Both the position numbers and the translations under genes were made by a program. Positions 1 to 6,223 of a stretch of 6,223 bases of DNA are shown piece by piece. The stretch is from Candidatus Omnitrophota bacterium (GTDB taxonomy: Bacteria; Omnitrophota; Gorgyraeia; Tantalellales; Tantalellaceae): NCBI GenBank assembly GCA_023142805.1, contig JAGLIU010000030.1, positions 1 to 6,223 of the forward strand, read 5' to 3'. Position 1 is the stretch's first letter. Every line of letters begins with the position of its first letter. Under the pieces are notes generated by a model that made no database searches, was not told the origin of the DNA, and was given only the letters and a program-made list of their open reading frames with translations.

Positions 1-1
1 C

Positions 2-2746
2 ACGGGGGAACGAAGTCCTGAACATTTAAGGAAAATAGCTATAGATGTGGTTAAAGAGGAGTTGGAAAAGATAGATGGTGTCGCTTCGGCATCGGTCGAG
101 GGAGGACTTGAACGTGAAATACTGATAGAGATAGACCAAAACAGGCTTGGATCTCACGGAATATCAATAACGGAGGTAGCTTCCGCTATTACGGATTCGA
201 ATCTTAATTATCCGGCAGGGACTATTAAGGAAAGTTTTTATGAGTATCTTATACGGACGCTTGGTGAATTTAAGACCGTACGTGAGATAGAGCAAGTAGT
301 GGTTAAAAATAAAACCATCGATCCAAGGGACGAGATGTTTTCGTTTGAAGAAAAGCTTAAGCGCAGGGAAATAAGTGAAGAATCCAGGCTGGTCCTTATA
401 AAGGATATCGGGAATGTTCTTGATACATTCAAGGAAAGAAGCAGTTATTCCAGGTATAATCGAAAAGAAAACATTTCGGTTTCCGTTCAAAAACAGGCGC
501 AGGCCAATACGATGCAGGTTATCAATAGGATACGCGCTTCTTTTTTGCGTCTCGAAAAAATGTTACCCGAAGACATCGGAATTGATGTTATTTATGACCA
601 GTCTGTTTTTATTCGTGACGCGATCAACGGTGTGCGTGACGCCGCGCTACAGGGAGGACTTTTAGCTTTTTTGGTGCTTTTGGTTTTTCTCAGAAACTTT
701 AAATCTTCCGCTATAGTTACACTTACTATACCCATATCCATAATGGTGGTTTTTACGTTTATGCATTTTGGGAAACTTTCAATAAATATGATGTCGCTCG
801 GTGGTCTGGCTTTGGGAGTAGGTATGTTGGTGGATAACGCCATCGTTGTAATGGAAAACATATTTCGGCACAGGGAATTGGGGAAGACCGCGAAAAATGC
901 CGCGACAGAAGGAGCGGAAGAAGTCTCAAACGCTATTGTAGCGTCTACGCTTACTACAATAGCGGTATTTCTTCCTATGGTATTTGTTGTGGGTGTAGCG
1001 GGACAGCTTTTTAAGGAGCTTGCGTTCACTGTTACATTTTCTCTGGTAGGGTCATTATGGGTGGCGTTAACGCTTATCCCGCTTTTGAGTTGTAAACTTG
1101 ACGGAGGGGGAAAAGAAAGTAAAAAAAATGTCGCCGCATTTGAAGGAAAAGCAGTTTGGAAAAAGGTTCTGAGTGTGTATGAAAAATTGCTCAGAACCTT
1201 TTTGCGGCATAAAATGATAGGTTTATTTTTGGTCTTGATGGTGTTTTTAGGAAGTCTTTTTATTTTCGGTTTGCTTGAAAAAGAACTGATGCCTAAAACA
1301 GACCAGGGACAATTTATAATACGCGCTGATATGCGGGTAGGAACAAAACTGGAAGAGACAAATAAAATTATTTTGAAAATGGAAAAAATAATAAGCCGGT
1401 ACGAGAGTATTAAATCAATAAGTTCTGTGGTAGGGTCAACTAGTGGAGATTCCGCCAAAGATGTTGTTAAAAGGTTGGGGGCTCACCAAGGCCAGATCAT
1501 AGTTGATCTCAAGGAAAAAAGAAAGATGAAGACAACAGATCTGGTGCAGGATCTGCAAAAGAAGTTTCGGGGGAATAATTCTCTGGGGGATGTTAAAGTA
1601 GAGTTTACCCTGCAGTCAGGTGTTATCTCCGGTGCTTTCGGAGGTGGCGGGAAACCAATAACGATTGAAATAAAGGGTGAGAAACTTGACGAGATGGAAA
1701 GTATAGCGAAACGTATAGAAGCGGGACTTACCACTGTAGAAGGTATTTTCGGCATAGAGGACGACGCACCGGAACCTTCGCCCGAGATAAGGATAAATAT
1801 AGATAAAGATAAAGCCGCTTTGTACAATGTTTCGGTAGTTGATATCGCGAGAATAGCGCAAATGGTTCTCAGGGGGTCAGTGGCGACACAGTTCAAGGAA
1901 AAAGGGAATGAAATAGATGTCAGGGTAAGGCTAAGAGAAAAAGATAGAGATCAGTTCGGTAAGTTGGGACAGATAAGGATAAGTTCTCCCAATGGAGGGA
2001 TGTTGTCTCTTGGATCGCTGGCGAGATTTGATAAGGGCAAAGGACCGAGTGAAATAAAACGATTGGGACAGGAACGAACTATTATGGTATTTGCTGATGT
2101 TATAGGACGTAAAATCTCGGATGTTATTGTAGATGTTGAAGATATGTTGGAAGTTATGCAATTTAAATCAGGATATTCCGTAAAGCTTACGGGAGAGTCC
2201 GAAGAGATGAAAAAATCGTTTAATAGTTTAAGATTTGCTCTTATATTATCGATCGTGTTGGTTTATATGATAATGGCCGCGCAATTTGAATCATTAACGC
2301 AGCCTATGATAATACTTTTTACCGTGCCTCTTTCTCTCATAGGTGTTTTGTTAGCTTTATACGCGACAAGTACGTCCGTGAGTGTAGTCGCTATGTTGGG
2401 AATAATAATGCTGGGGGGTATAGTTGTCAATAATGGTATAGTGCTGATAGATTATATCAATATACTCATGGCGCAGGGGAAATCCGTCTTGGACGCGGTT
2501 GTGGAGGCAAGCATAGCAAGATTAAGACCGATAATCATGACAGCGCTTACCACGGTACTGGGTTTGGCCCCGATGGCCTTGGCGGTCGGGAGAGGATCGG
2601 AATTAAGAGCTCCTATGGCGATAAGTGTTATGGGCGGGCTTTTGATCTCTACATTTCTTACCCTTGTTGTTATTCCCTCGATTTTTATTGTGGAAAACGA
2701 TGTAAGGACAGTAATAGTGAAATTTATAAAAAGAGGAAGAGGATAG
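2..2746 (+). CDS. RND efflux permease, AcrB-like (5'-partial)
   Basis: This is the inner-membrane pump subunit of a tripartite RND exporter, expected to move hydrophobic or amphiphilic compounds from periplasm or membrane to an outer-membrane channel using the proton gradient. The frame is open from base 2 with no stop, and its first residues already match the middle of the first porter domain, so the gene starts upstream; the GTG at 47 is internal. About 914 residues are visible and roughly 150 are missing, including TM1. Numbering from the codon at 47: rest of the first porter domain to about 195; TM2-TM6 about 201-348; cytoplasmic linker 350-388; TM7 390-410; second porter domain 411-725, with a Gly-rich loop at 529-535; TM8-TM12 about 729-882. 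The TM4 motif is GMLVDNAIVVMEN (D263, N264). TM10 has VVNNGIVLIDY (N795 aligns with AcrB Lys940). RLRPIIMT (R825, T832) matches AcrB Arg971 and Thr978. A charged insertion at 90-116 is unusual. The tail after TM12 is short and basic. The family is certain; the substrate is unknown. Confidence 0.96.
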   Translation, partial: TGERSPEHLRKIAIDVVKEELEKIDGVASASVEGGLEREILIEIDQNRLGSHGISITEVASAITDSNLNYPAGTIKESFYEYLIRTLGEFKTVREIEQVVVKNKTIDPRDEMFSFEEKLKRREISEESRLVLIKDIGNVLDTFKERSSYSRYNRKENISVSVQKQAQANTMQVINRIRASFLRLEKMLPEDIGIDVIYDQSVFIRDAINGVRDAALQGGLLAFLVLLVFLRNFKSSAIVTLTIPISIMVVFTFMHFGKLSINMMSLGGLALGVGMLVDNAIVVMENIFRHRELGKTAKNAATEGAEEVSNAIVASTLTTIAVFLPMVFVVGVAGQLFKELAFTVTFSLVGSLWVALTLIPLLSCKLDGGGKESKKNVAAFEGKAVWKKVLSVYEKLLRTFLRHKMIGLFLVLMVFLGSLFIFGLLEKELMPKTDQGQFIIRADMRVGTKLEETNKIILKMEKIISRYESIKSISSVVGSTSGDSAKDVVKRLGAHQGQIIVDLKEKRKMKTTDLVQDLQKKFRGNNSLGDVKVEFTLQSGVISGAFGGGGKPITIEIKGEKLDEMESIAKRIEAGLTTVEGIFGIEDDAPEPSPEIRINIDKDKAALYNVSVVDIARIAQMVLRGSVATQFKEKGNEIDVRVRLREKDRDQFGKLGQIRISSPNGGMLSLGSLARFDKGKGPSEIKRLGQERTIMVFADVIGRKISDVIVDVEDMLEVMQFKSGYSVKLTGESEEMKKSFNSLRFALILSIVLVYMIMAAQFESLTQPMIILFTVPLSLIGVLLALYATSTSVSVVAMLGIIMLGGIVVNNGIVLIDYINILMAQGKSVLDAVVEASIARLRPIIMTALTTVLGLAPMALAVGRGSELRAPMAISVMGGLLISTFLTLVVIPSIFIVENDVRTVIVKFIKRGRG

Positions 2747-2753
2747 GGCTGTG

Positions 2754-2781
2754 GTGTAGTGTAGCAAATAATACACTGTGT
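2754..2781 (+). terminator. Weak hairpin after first permease, possible terminator
   Basis: Eight bases after the first permease's stop codon, AGTGTA (2758-2763) pairs with TACACT (2772-2777) around an 8-base loop. Four G-U pairs (2754-2757 with 2778-2781) could extend the stem. Five T residues follow at 2788-2792, but not directly after the stem, and the stem is AU/GU-rich. It is therefore at best a poor intrinsic terminator that would let some transcripts continue into the second permease. Confidence 0.25.
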
Positions 2782-2795
2782 TAAGTATTTTTAAG

Positions 2796-2818
2796 TTGCC
2801 GGCGAAAGATCCGAGCAA
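2796..2818 (+). other. Small bulged hairpin with GAAA loop in the spacer
   Basis: TTGCCGG (2796-2802) can pair with CCG (2811-2813) and GCAA (2815-2818) with a single bulged A at 2814. Inside it, C2803 and G2808 could close a GAAA tetraloop. This is the only GC-rich patch of the spacer. It could be a structured leader element, a remnant of an intergenic repeat, or chance; no known riboswitch or RNA family is recognised. Confidence 0.25.
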
Positions 2819-2821
2819 GGT

Positions 2822-2851
2822 TTGAAGATAAAGACAGTTTTGAATTTTAAT
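2822..2851 (+). promoter_or_regulatory. Possible sigma-70-type promoter for second permease
   Basis: TTGAAG (2822-2827, four of six matches to TTGACA) and TTTAAT (2846-2851, five of six matches to TATAAT) are separated by 18 bp. Transcription would begin near 2858, about 30 bases ahead of the start codon of the second permease. The region is AT-rich, so such matches arise easily by chance, and the -10 box overlaps the 7-bp repeat tract. Confidence 0.25.
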
Positions 2852-2885
2852 TCTCCATTTTTCATTTTCAATTTTTAATTAATCA
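2844..2885. repeat. Degenerate 7-bp tandem repeat, six units
   Basis: The tract divides into six consecutive 7-mers: ATTTTAA, TTCTCCA, TTTTTCA, TTTTCAA, TTTTTAA and TTAATCA. The approximate consensus is TTTTTMA (M = A or C). It ends 3 bp before the ATG at 2889 and so takes the place where a ribosome binding site would normally lie. The units are imperfect and the tract is AT-rich, so low complexity without a strict repeat origin is possible. Heptanucleotide intergenic repeats are known from other bacteria, such as the STRR repeats of heterocystous cyanobacteria, but no relation is claimed. Confidence 0.45.
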
Positions 2886-2888
2886 GAT

Positions 2889-5800
2889 ATGAGTTTATCC
2901 AGTTTTTCAATAAAAAGGCCGATAACAACCATAATGATGTTTTCCGCATTGGCATTAATGGGAGTTATTTCCTTGTTGCGTCTGCCTGTAGAACTTTATC
3001 CTAATATTTCGTTTGGACAAATAAGCATAATAGTGTACATACGCGGAGGTATTCCGCCGACCGAAGTAGAATCAATGGTGACCAAATCCGTTGAAGAAGC
3101 GGTAAGTACGGTATCTCATCTGGAAAGTATGCTTTCGATATCGAAAGAGGGTGAATCTACGGTGGTGTTGAGTTTTGAGCGTGGTATTGATATGCAGTTA
3201 GCCGCGATGGAGGTGAGGGAAAAATTCGCTAAGGTTAAAGGAAATCTTCCGAAAGAAGCGGAAAAACCAATTATCGCGCAGTTTTCGCAAACAGATGTGC
3301 CGATAGTTATTTTTGCTGTAACCAGCCGAAAGCGCACGACCGAAGAATTGCGTAAGATAGTAGATGAGACCGTAAAGGAACGCATTAAACGTATAGGTGG
3401 TGTCGCGAATGTGGAGGTAGGGGGTGGACGTGAACGTAAGATCTTAGTGGAAGCGGATAAAAAGACATTATACCGTTATGCTATTTCGTATAATCGTTTA
3501 ATAGCGGCATTAGGGGCCAATAATCTTAATCTGCTTACCGGAGACATTGAAAGGAGCGAGGATAAGATTATTGTACGTGCTATAGGACAGTTTGTAACTG
3601 TTAAGGATGTAAAACGAACGGTTATATTGACCAAACCAGATGGGTCAGTTGTGAGGATTGGAGATATCGCGCAAGTAAAAGATTCATATCTGGAAGCAAA
3701 AAGTTACGCGAGAAGAAATGAAAACCCTATAGTTTCGGTTTACGTCCAAAAAGAGTCAAAAGCCAATACCATCAAAGTGTCCGAGCGTATTTTGGAAGAG
3801 ATAGAGGGTGTAAGGGATGTGCTTCCCCAGGATGTTAAGGTAATCGTCACTAAAAATCAATCAGAATTTATTAGTAACGCCATATCCAATTTGCGGGATT
3901 CTCTGCTAAGGGGTGCGGTAATGATAATCTTTGTTCTGATGCTTTTCATGGGGAGGCTTAAAGAAAAGGCCAAATTTATTGTTCCTATAGGACTGGTTCT
4001 AGCGGTACTGGCTCCCAGCACGGTTTTGTATGTGCTTTTGATCGGGCTTATCGGAGTTCTCATCTTTTTTAAAAAACACCGCTCTATACTGATAGTCGCG
4101 GTTTCCATCCCGGTATCGCTTATAATAACTTTCGCGTTTATGGACATGTCGAATATGTTCATGTCCGGGATAATGGATCTTACTATAAATTTTATAACGC
4201 TTTTTGGGTTGGCGTTAGGTGTAGGCATGCTGGTTGATAATTCCATAGTTGTTTTTGAGAATATTGTAACAAAGACAGAAGGAGGCGCGGGGAGGGCGGA
4301 AGCGGCCGTTACGGGAAGTACGGAAATGAATGTTGTTATCTTCGCTTCGACTTTAACAACGGTTATAGTTTTTCTCCCGATGCTTTTTGTGAGCAAATCG
4401 ATGAGTATGCTTTATGGAGGAGTTGCTTGGACAGTGACTTTTTCTCTCTGCGTATCTCTCTTTGTGGCGCTCATGATAGTGCCTCTTATGAGCTCAAGGA
4501 TCAGGCTCGTAGACGAGAGTGGAGAATCGCAGCAGGTTAAAGAAGGTTTTCTTTTACCGTTTTACACTCTGCAAGAGAGGGCATTGTTTTTTGTTTTTAA
4601 AAGACGTTTTCTTATTATATCAGCCGCTATACTTTTGTTTGTGGGGGCAATGTATTTATATGGAAGAATGGGCAAAGAATATTTGGGGACAACCGAACAG
4701 AACAGATTTACCATATTTGTAGAATTGCCTACAGGAGCAAAACTGGATTCAAGCGATGAGATAGTGAAAAAAATTGAGGCGTTACTTCAAGAAGTTCCGG
4801 AAGTGAAAGGTTTTACGGCAAGGGTCGAAGCCTGGTCCAGCAAGGTCTATGTAGAGCTGGTAAGTCTTGAAGATAGAAGAAGGTCTATCGGGGAGATAAT
4901 AGATGCTTTGAGGCCCAAGGTAACACGACTTCAACCGGCATTTATATATTTCGAAGAAGAACAAGAAGTTGGTACAAAGGAGATAATCCTAAATATTTTT
5001 GGGTATGATTATGATGTTCTTAGGGAAATAGCGATCGCGTTGACAACGCGCATGGGACGTATACCATATTTTACCGATACAAAAATAAGAATGAGAGAAG
5101 GCCGTCCGGAATTGAATCTTAATGTGGACAAGAAAAAAAGTTCGCAGTTCGGATATACGACCAAAGATATAGCTGATATGGTACACGCCAAGGTCAGAGG
5201 TGTAAGGGCCACTATGTATCATACAAAAGCGTCAGAAGTTGAGACTATAGTACGTATGCAGGAAAAAGATAGACGTACAGTGAAGGATATACATACTCTT
5301 ACGGTCTCAAAAGCCGGTGATGATAGAGTTTTTCTTGATCAGATGGTTGATTTTGAATACAGTCTCGGACCTAGTGAAATATGGAGAAAAAATAGAGCCA
5401 GGATGATACAGGTTAGCGCGAATATCGGAGAACTGCCATTGGGGAAGGCAGTTAATTTGCTGGATAAAGAACTGGAAGATATAAAATTACCTGAAGATTA
5501 TTTTTATGAAGTCGGGGGAGATTATCCAACACTGCAGAAAACACAACAGGAGTTTATCGTAACCATTCTCGTGATAGTAATTCTTATTTACCTTGTTCTG
5601 GCATCCATATTTGAGTCTTATCGTCAGCCGCTCATAATAATGGTTACAGTTATGTTAGCTACCATAGGAGCAGTTCTGGCTTTATTTGTCACGGGGACTT
5701 CTATTGGGATGGGGGCTTTGATCGGAATGATGATGCTCGCGGGCATAATTGTAAATAACGGGATCATACTTGTAGATCATGCTAATGAACTTAAGAAGAC

Positions 5801-6143
5801 ACGAAAGAATCTTTTCAGGTTTTTGATACAGGCCGCGCATGATAGGTTGAGACCTGTTCTAATGACAACAGCTACTACTGTTTTTGGACTTTTGCCGATG
5901 GCTTTGGATAAAAGTGAAGGGTCAAATTTGTGGAATCCTTTGGCGATAACCGTAATAGGAGGTATAGTTTTTGCTACGCCACTGACTTTGGTTTTGGTGC
6001 CCGCTATCTATTCGATTTTTGAACAGTTTGGGGATATAATAAAAAACATGTTGAATGTTAGAAATTTTAGAAAAAATTTTACATTATTAAAACACAAGTT
6101 TTTAGAATATCTTGACGCGCGTATTAAGTCTGAGGAAGAATAA
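2889..6143 (+). CDS. RND efflux permease, AcrB-like, with extra TM2-TM3 hydrophobic insert
   Basis: This is a complete 1084-residue inner-membrane RND pump subunit, slightly longer than the usual 1020-1050. The start at 2889 is well supported: an in-frame TAA lies at 2880-2882, and MSLSSFSIKRPITTIM is the typical N-terminus just before TM1. No Shine-Dalgarno sequence precedes it. Layout: TM1 about 11-31; first porter domain 32-335, with RLPVELYPNI at its start; TM2 340-354; an unusual hydrophobic insert at about 355-394; TM3 399-418; TM4 434-457 with GMLVDNSIVVFEN (D450, N451); TM5 485-502; TM6 511-534; TM7 573-592; second porter domain 593-888; TM8-TM12 about 889-1044; then a basic 40-residue cytoplasmic tail. 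N956-N957 in TM10 occupy the AcrB Lys940 site. RLRPVLMT (R986, T993) matches Arg971 and Thr978. It should export through an adaptor and an outer-membrane channel not seen here. It follows another RND permease by 142 bp on the same strand, so co-transcription is possible. The substrate is unknown. Confidence 0.97.
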   Translation: MSLSSFSIKRPITTIMMFSALALMGVISLLRLPVELYPNISFGQISIIVYIRGGIPPTEVESMVTKSVEEAVSTVSHLESMLSISKEGESTVVLSFERGIDMQLAAMEVREKFAKVKGNLPKEAEKPIIAQFSQTDVPIVIFAVTSRKRTTEELRKIVDETVKERIKRIGGVANVEVGGGRERKILVEADKKTLYRYAISYNRLIAALGANNLNLLTGDIERSEDKIIVRAIGQFVTVKDVKRTVILTKPDGSVVRIGDIAQVKDSYLEAKSYARRNENPIVSVYVQKESKANTIKVSERILEEIEGVRDVLPQDVKVIVTKNQSEFISNAISNLRDSLLRGAVMIIFVLMLFMGRLKEKAKFIVPIGLVLAVLAPSTVLYVLLIGLIGVLIFFKKHRSILIVAVSIPVSLIITFAFMDMSNMFMSGIMDLTINFITLFGLALGVGMLVDNSIVVFENIVTKTEGGAGRAEAAVTGSTEMNVVIFASTLTTVIVFLPMLFVSKSMSMLYGGVAWTVTFSLCVSLFVALMIVPLMSSRIRLVDESGESQQVKEGFLLPFYTLQERALFFVFKRRFLIISAAILLFVGAMYLYGRMGKEYLGTTEQNRFTIFVELPTGAKLDSSDEIVKKIEALLQEVPEVKGFTARVEAWSSKVYVELVSLEDRRRSIGEIIDALRPKVTRLQPAFIYFEEEQEVGTKEIILNIFGYDYDVLREIAIALTTRMGRIPYFTDTKIRMREGRPELNLNVDKKKSSQFGYTTKDIADMVHAKVRGVRATMYHTKASEVETIVRMQEKDRRTVKDIHTLTVSKAGDDRVFLDQMVDFEYSLGPSEIWRKNRARMIQVSANIGELPLGKAVNLLDKELEDIKLPEDYFYEVGGDYPTLQKTQQEFIVTILVIVILIYLVLASIFESYRQPLIIMVTVMLATIGAVLALFVTGTSIGMGALIGMMMLAGIIVNNGIILVDHANELKKTRKNLFRFLIQAAHDRLRPVLMTTATTVFGLLPMALDKSEGSNLWNPLAITVIGGIVFATPLTLVLVPAIYSIFEQFGDIIKNMLNVRNFRKNFTLLKHKFLEYLDARIKSEEE
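3951..4070 (+). other. Coding insert adding a predicted transmembrane hairpin to the second permease
   Basis: This stretch encodes residues 355-394. In the upstream paralogue, and in AcrB, TM2 leads into TM3 through a short basic turn. Here the sequence leaves TM2 at LFM (352-354), continues through a charged GRLKEKAK stretch and two hydrophobic segments (about 363-377 and 378-394), and returns to the expected KKHR turn (395-398) and SIPVS motif of TM3. An even number of added helices would keep the topology of the rest of the pump. The helix count is inferred by eye from hydrophobicity. Confidence 0.65.
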
Positions 6144-6163
6144 GATCAGATTTGTGTTTTAAT
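6086..6163. repeat. 12-bp perfect inverted repeat around the second permease's stop codon
   Basis: ATTAAAACACAA (6086-6097) is the exact reverse complement of TTGTGTTTTAAT (6152-6163), with 54 bases between the arms. The left arm lies within the last codons of the permease and the right arm beyond its stop. The stem is AT-rich and the loop long, so it does not look like an intrinsic terminator. It could protect the 3' end, mark a recombination event, or be chance. Confidence 0.35.
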
Positions 6164-6223
6164 TTCTTTGGGCAATTTTTTTGTTACGCTATACTTTATG
6201 TTCCTCGCGAAAACTTTCCCTTT
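6146..6223 (-). CDS. Possible C-terminus of a convergent gene (partial)
   Basis: Read on the - strand, one frame is open from the window edge for 25 codons to a TGA at 6148-6146. The encoded tail is basic and protein-like, including the stretch ARNIKYSVTKKLPKEIK, and uses GCG, AGG and ATA codons as the neighbouring genes do. The other two - frames stop quickly. If real, this gene meets the second permease tail to tail with only 2 bp between the stop codons. I do not recognise the family. A 25-codon open frame can easily occur by chance, so this is tentative. Confidence 0.35.
   Translation of the reverse strand, partial: KGKVFARNIKYSVTKKLPKEIKTQI

Noticed and set aside
47..49. GTG as start codon of the first permease
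   Set aside because: The frame is open to the window's left edge, and the upstream codons continue the conserved porter-domain sequence. A protein starting here would lack TM1 and half of a porter subdomain.
592..1458. 288-codon open frame on the - strand
   Set aside because: It lies wholly opposite the conserved TM2 to second-porter region of the first permease. Its translation is Ser/Thr/Pro-rich with no recognisable fold, typical of a shadow of hydrophobic coding sequence.
3857..4396. 179-codon open frame on the - strand
   Set aside because: It is opposite TM2-TM5 of the second permease, with low-complexity Ser/Thr/Ile content and no independent coding signal.
2..6143. Window as a new multi-gene defence or biosynthetic system
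   Set aside because: Both genes are clear RND permeases. The novelty lies in insertions and the spacer, not in an unrecognised gene set.
6176..6182. T7 run as an intrinsic terminator for the second permease
   Set aside because: No stable GC-containing hairpin precedes it, and the only strong pairing nearby is the distant AT-rich inverted repeat.
6168..6195. Promoter-like TTGGGC, 16-bp spacer, TATACT
   Set aside because: The -35 box is poor, and the site lies inside the possible convergent coding end. The only following ATG, at 6198, has no ribosome binding site and runs off the window.

Overview
The window holds two large genes on the + strand, both coding for inner-membrane permeases of the RND (resistance-nodulation-division) superfamily, HAE1/AcrB-like branch. 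A possible tail of a convergent gene lies at the right edge. RND pumps with full periplasmic porter domains indicate a diderm (Gram-negative-type) bacterium. Base composition is moderately AT-rich, and Ile ATA and Arg AGA/AGG codons are common. Together with the lack of a close match to any model-organism pump that I recognise, this suggests an uncultured or deep-branching phylum (something like Omnitrophota or Elusimicrobiota is a guess) rather than an enteric or pseudomonad.

Layout. Positions 2-2746 hold the first permease, whose 5' end lies outside the window; TM1 and the start of the first porter subdomain are missing. Positions 2747-2888 are a 142-bp spacer with two weak hairpins, a possible promoter and a degenerate 7-bp tandem repeat that runs almost into the next start codon. 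Positions 2889-6143 hold the second permease, complete at 1084 residues. Positions 6144-6223 hold what may be the last 25 codons of a gene on the - strand, whose stop lies 2 bp from the stop of the second permease.

Function. Both proteins have the standard RND plan of two repeats of six membrane helices, each with a large periplasmic loop. Both carry Asp-Asn in TM4 and Asn-Asn in TM10, where AcrB has Asp407-Asp408 and Lys940. They should be proton-driven exporters working with a periplasmic adaptor and an outer-membrane channel, neither of which is visible here. The tandem arrangement recalls two-permease systems such as MdtBC, but these two proteins are much more divergent and may form separate pumps.

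The most unusual features are protein-level insertions. The second permease has about 40 extra, mostly hydrophobic residues between TM2 and TM3, which probably add a helical hairpin. The first has about 22 extra, highly charged residues in the docking-type hairpin of its first periplasmic domain. I see no RNA gene, CRISPR array, insertion sequence or obvious new multi-gene system.
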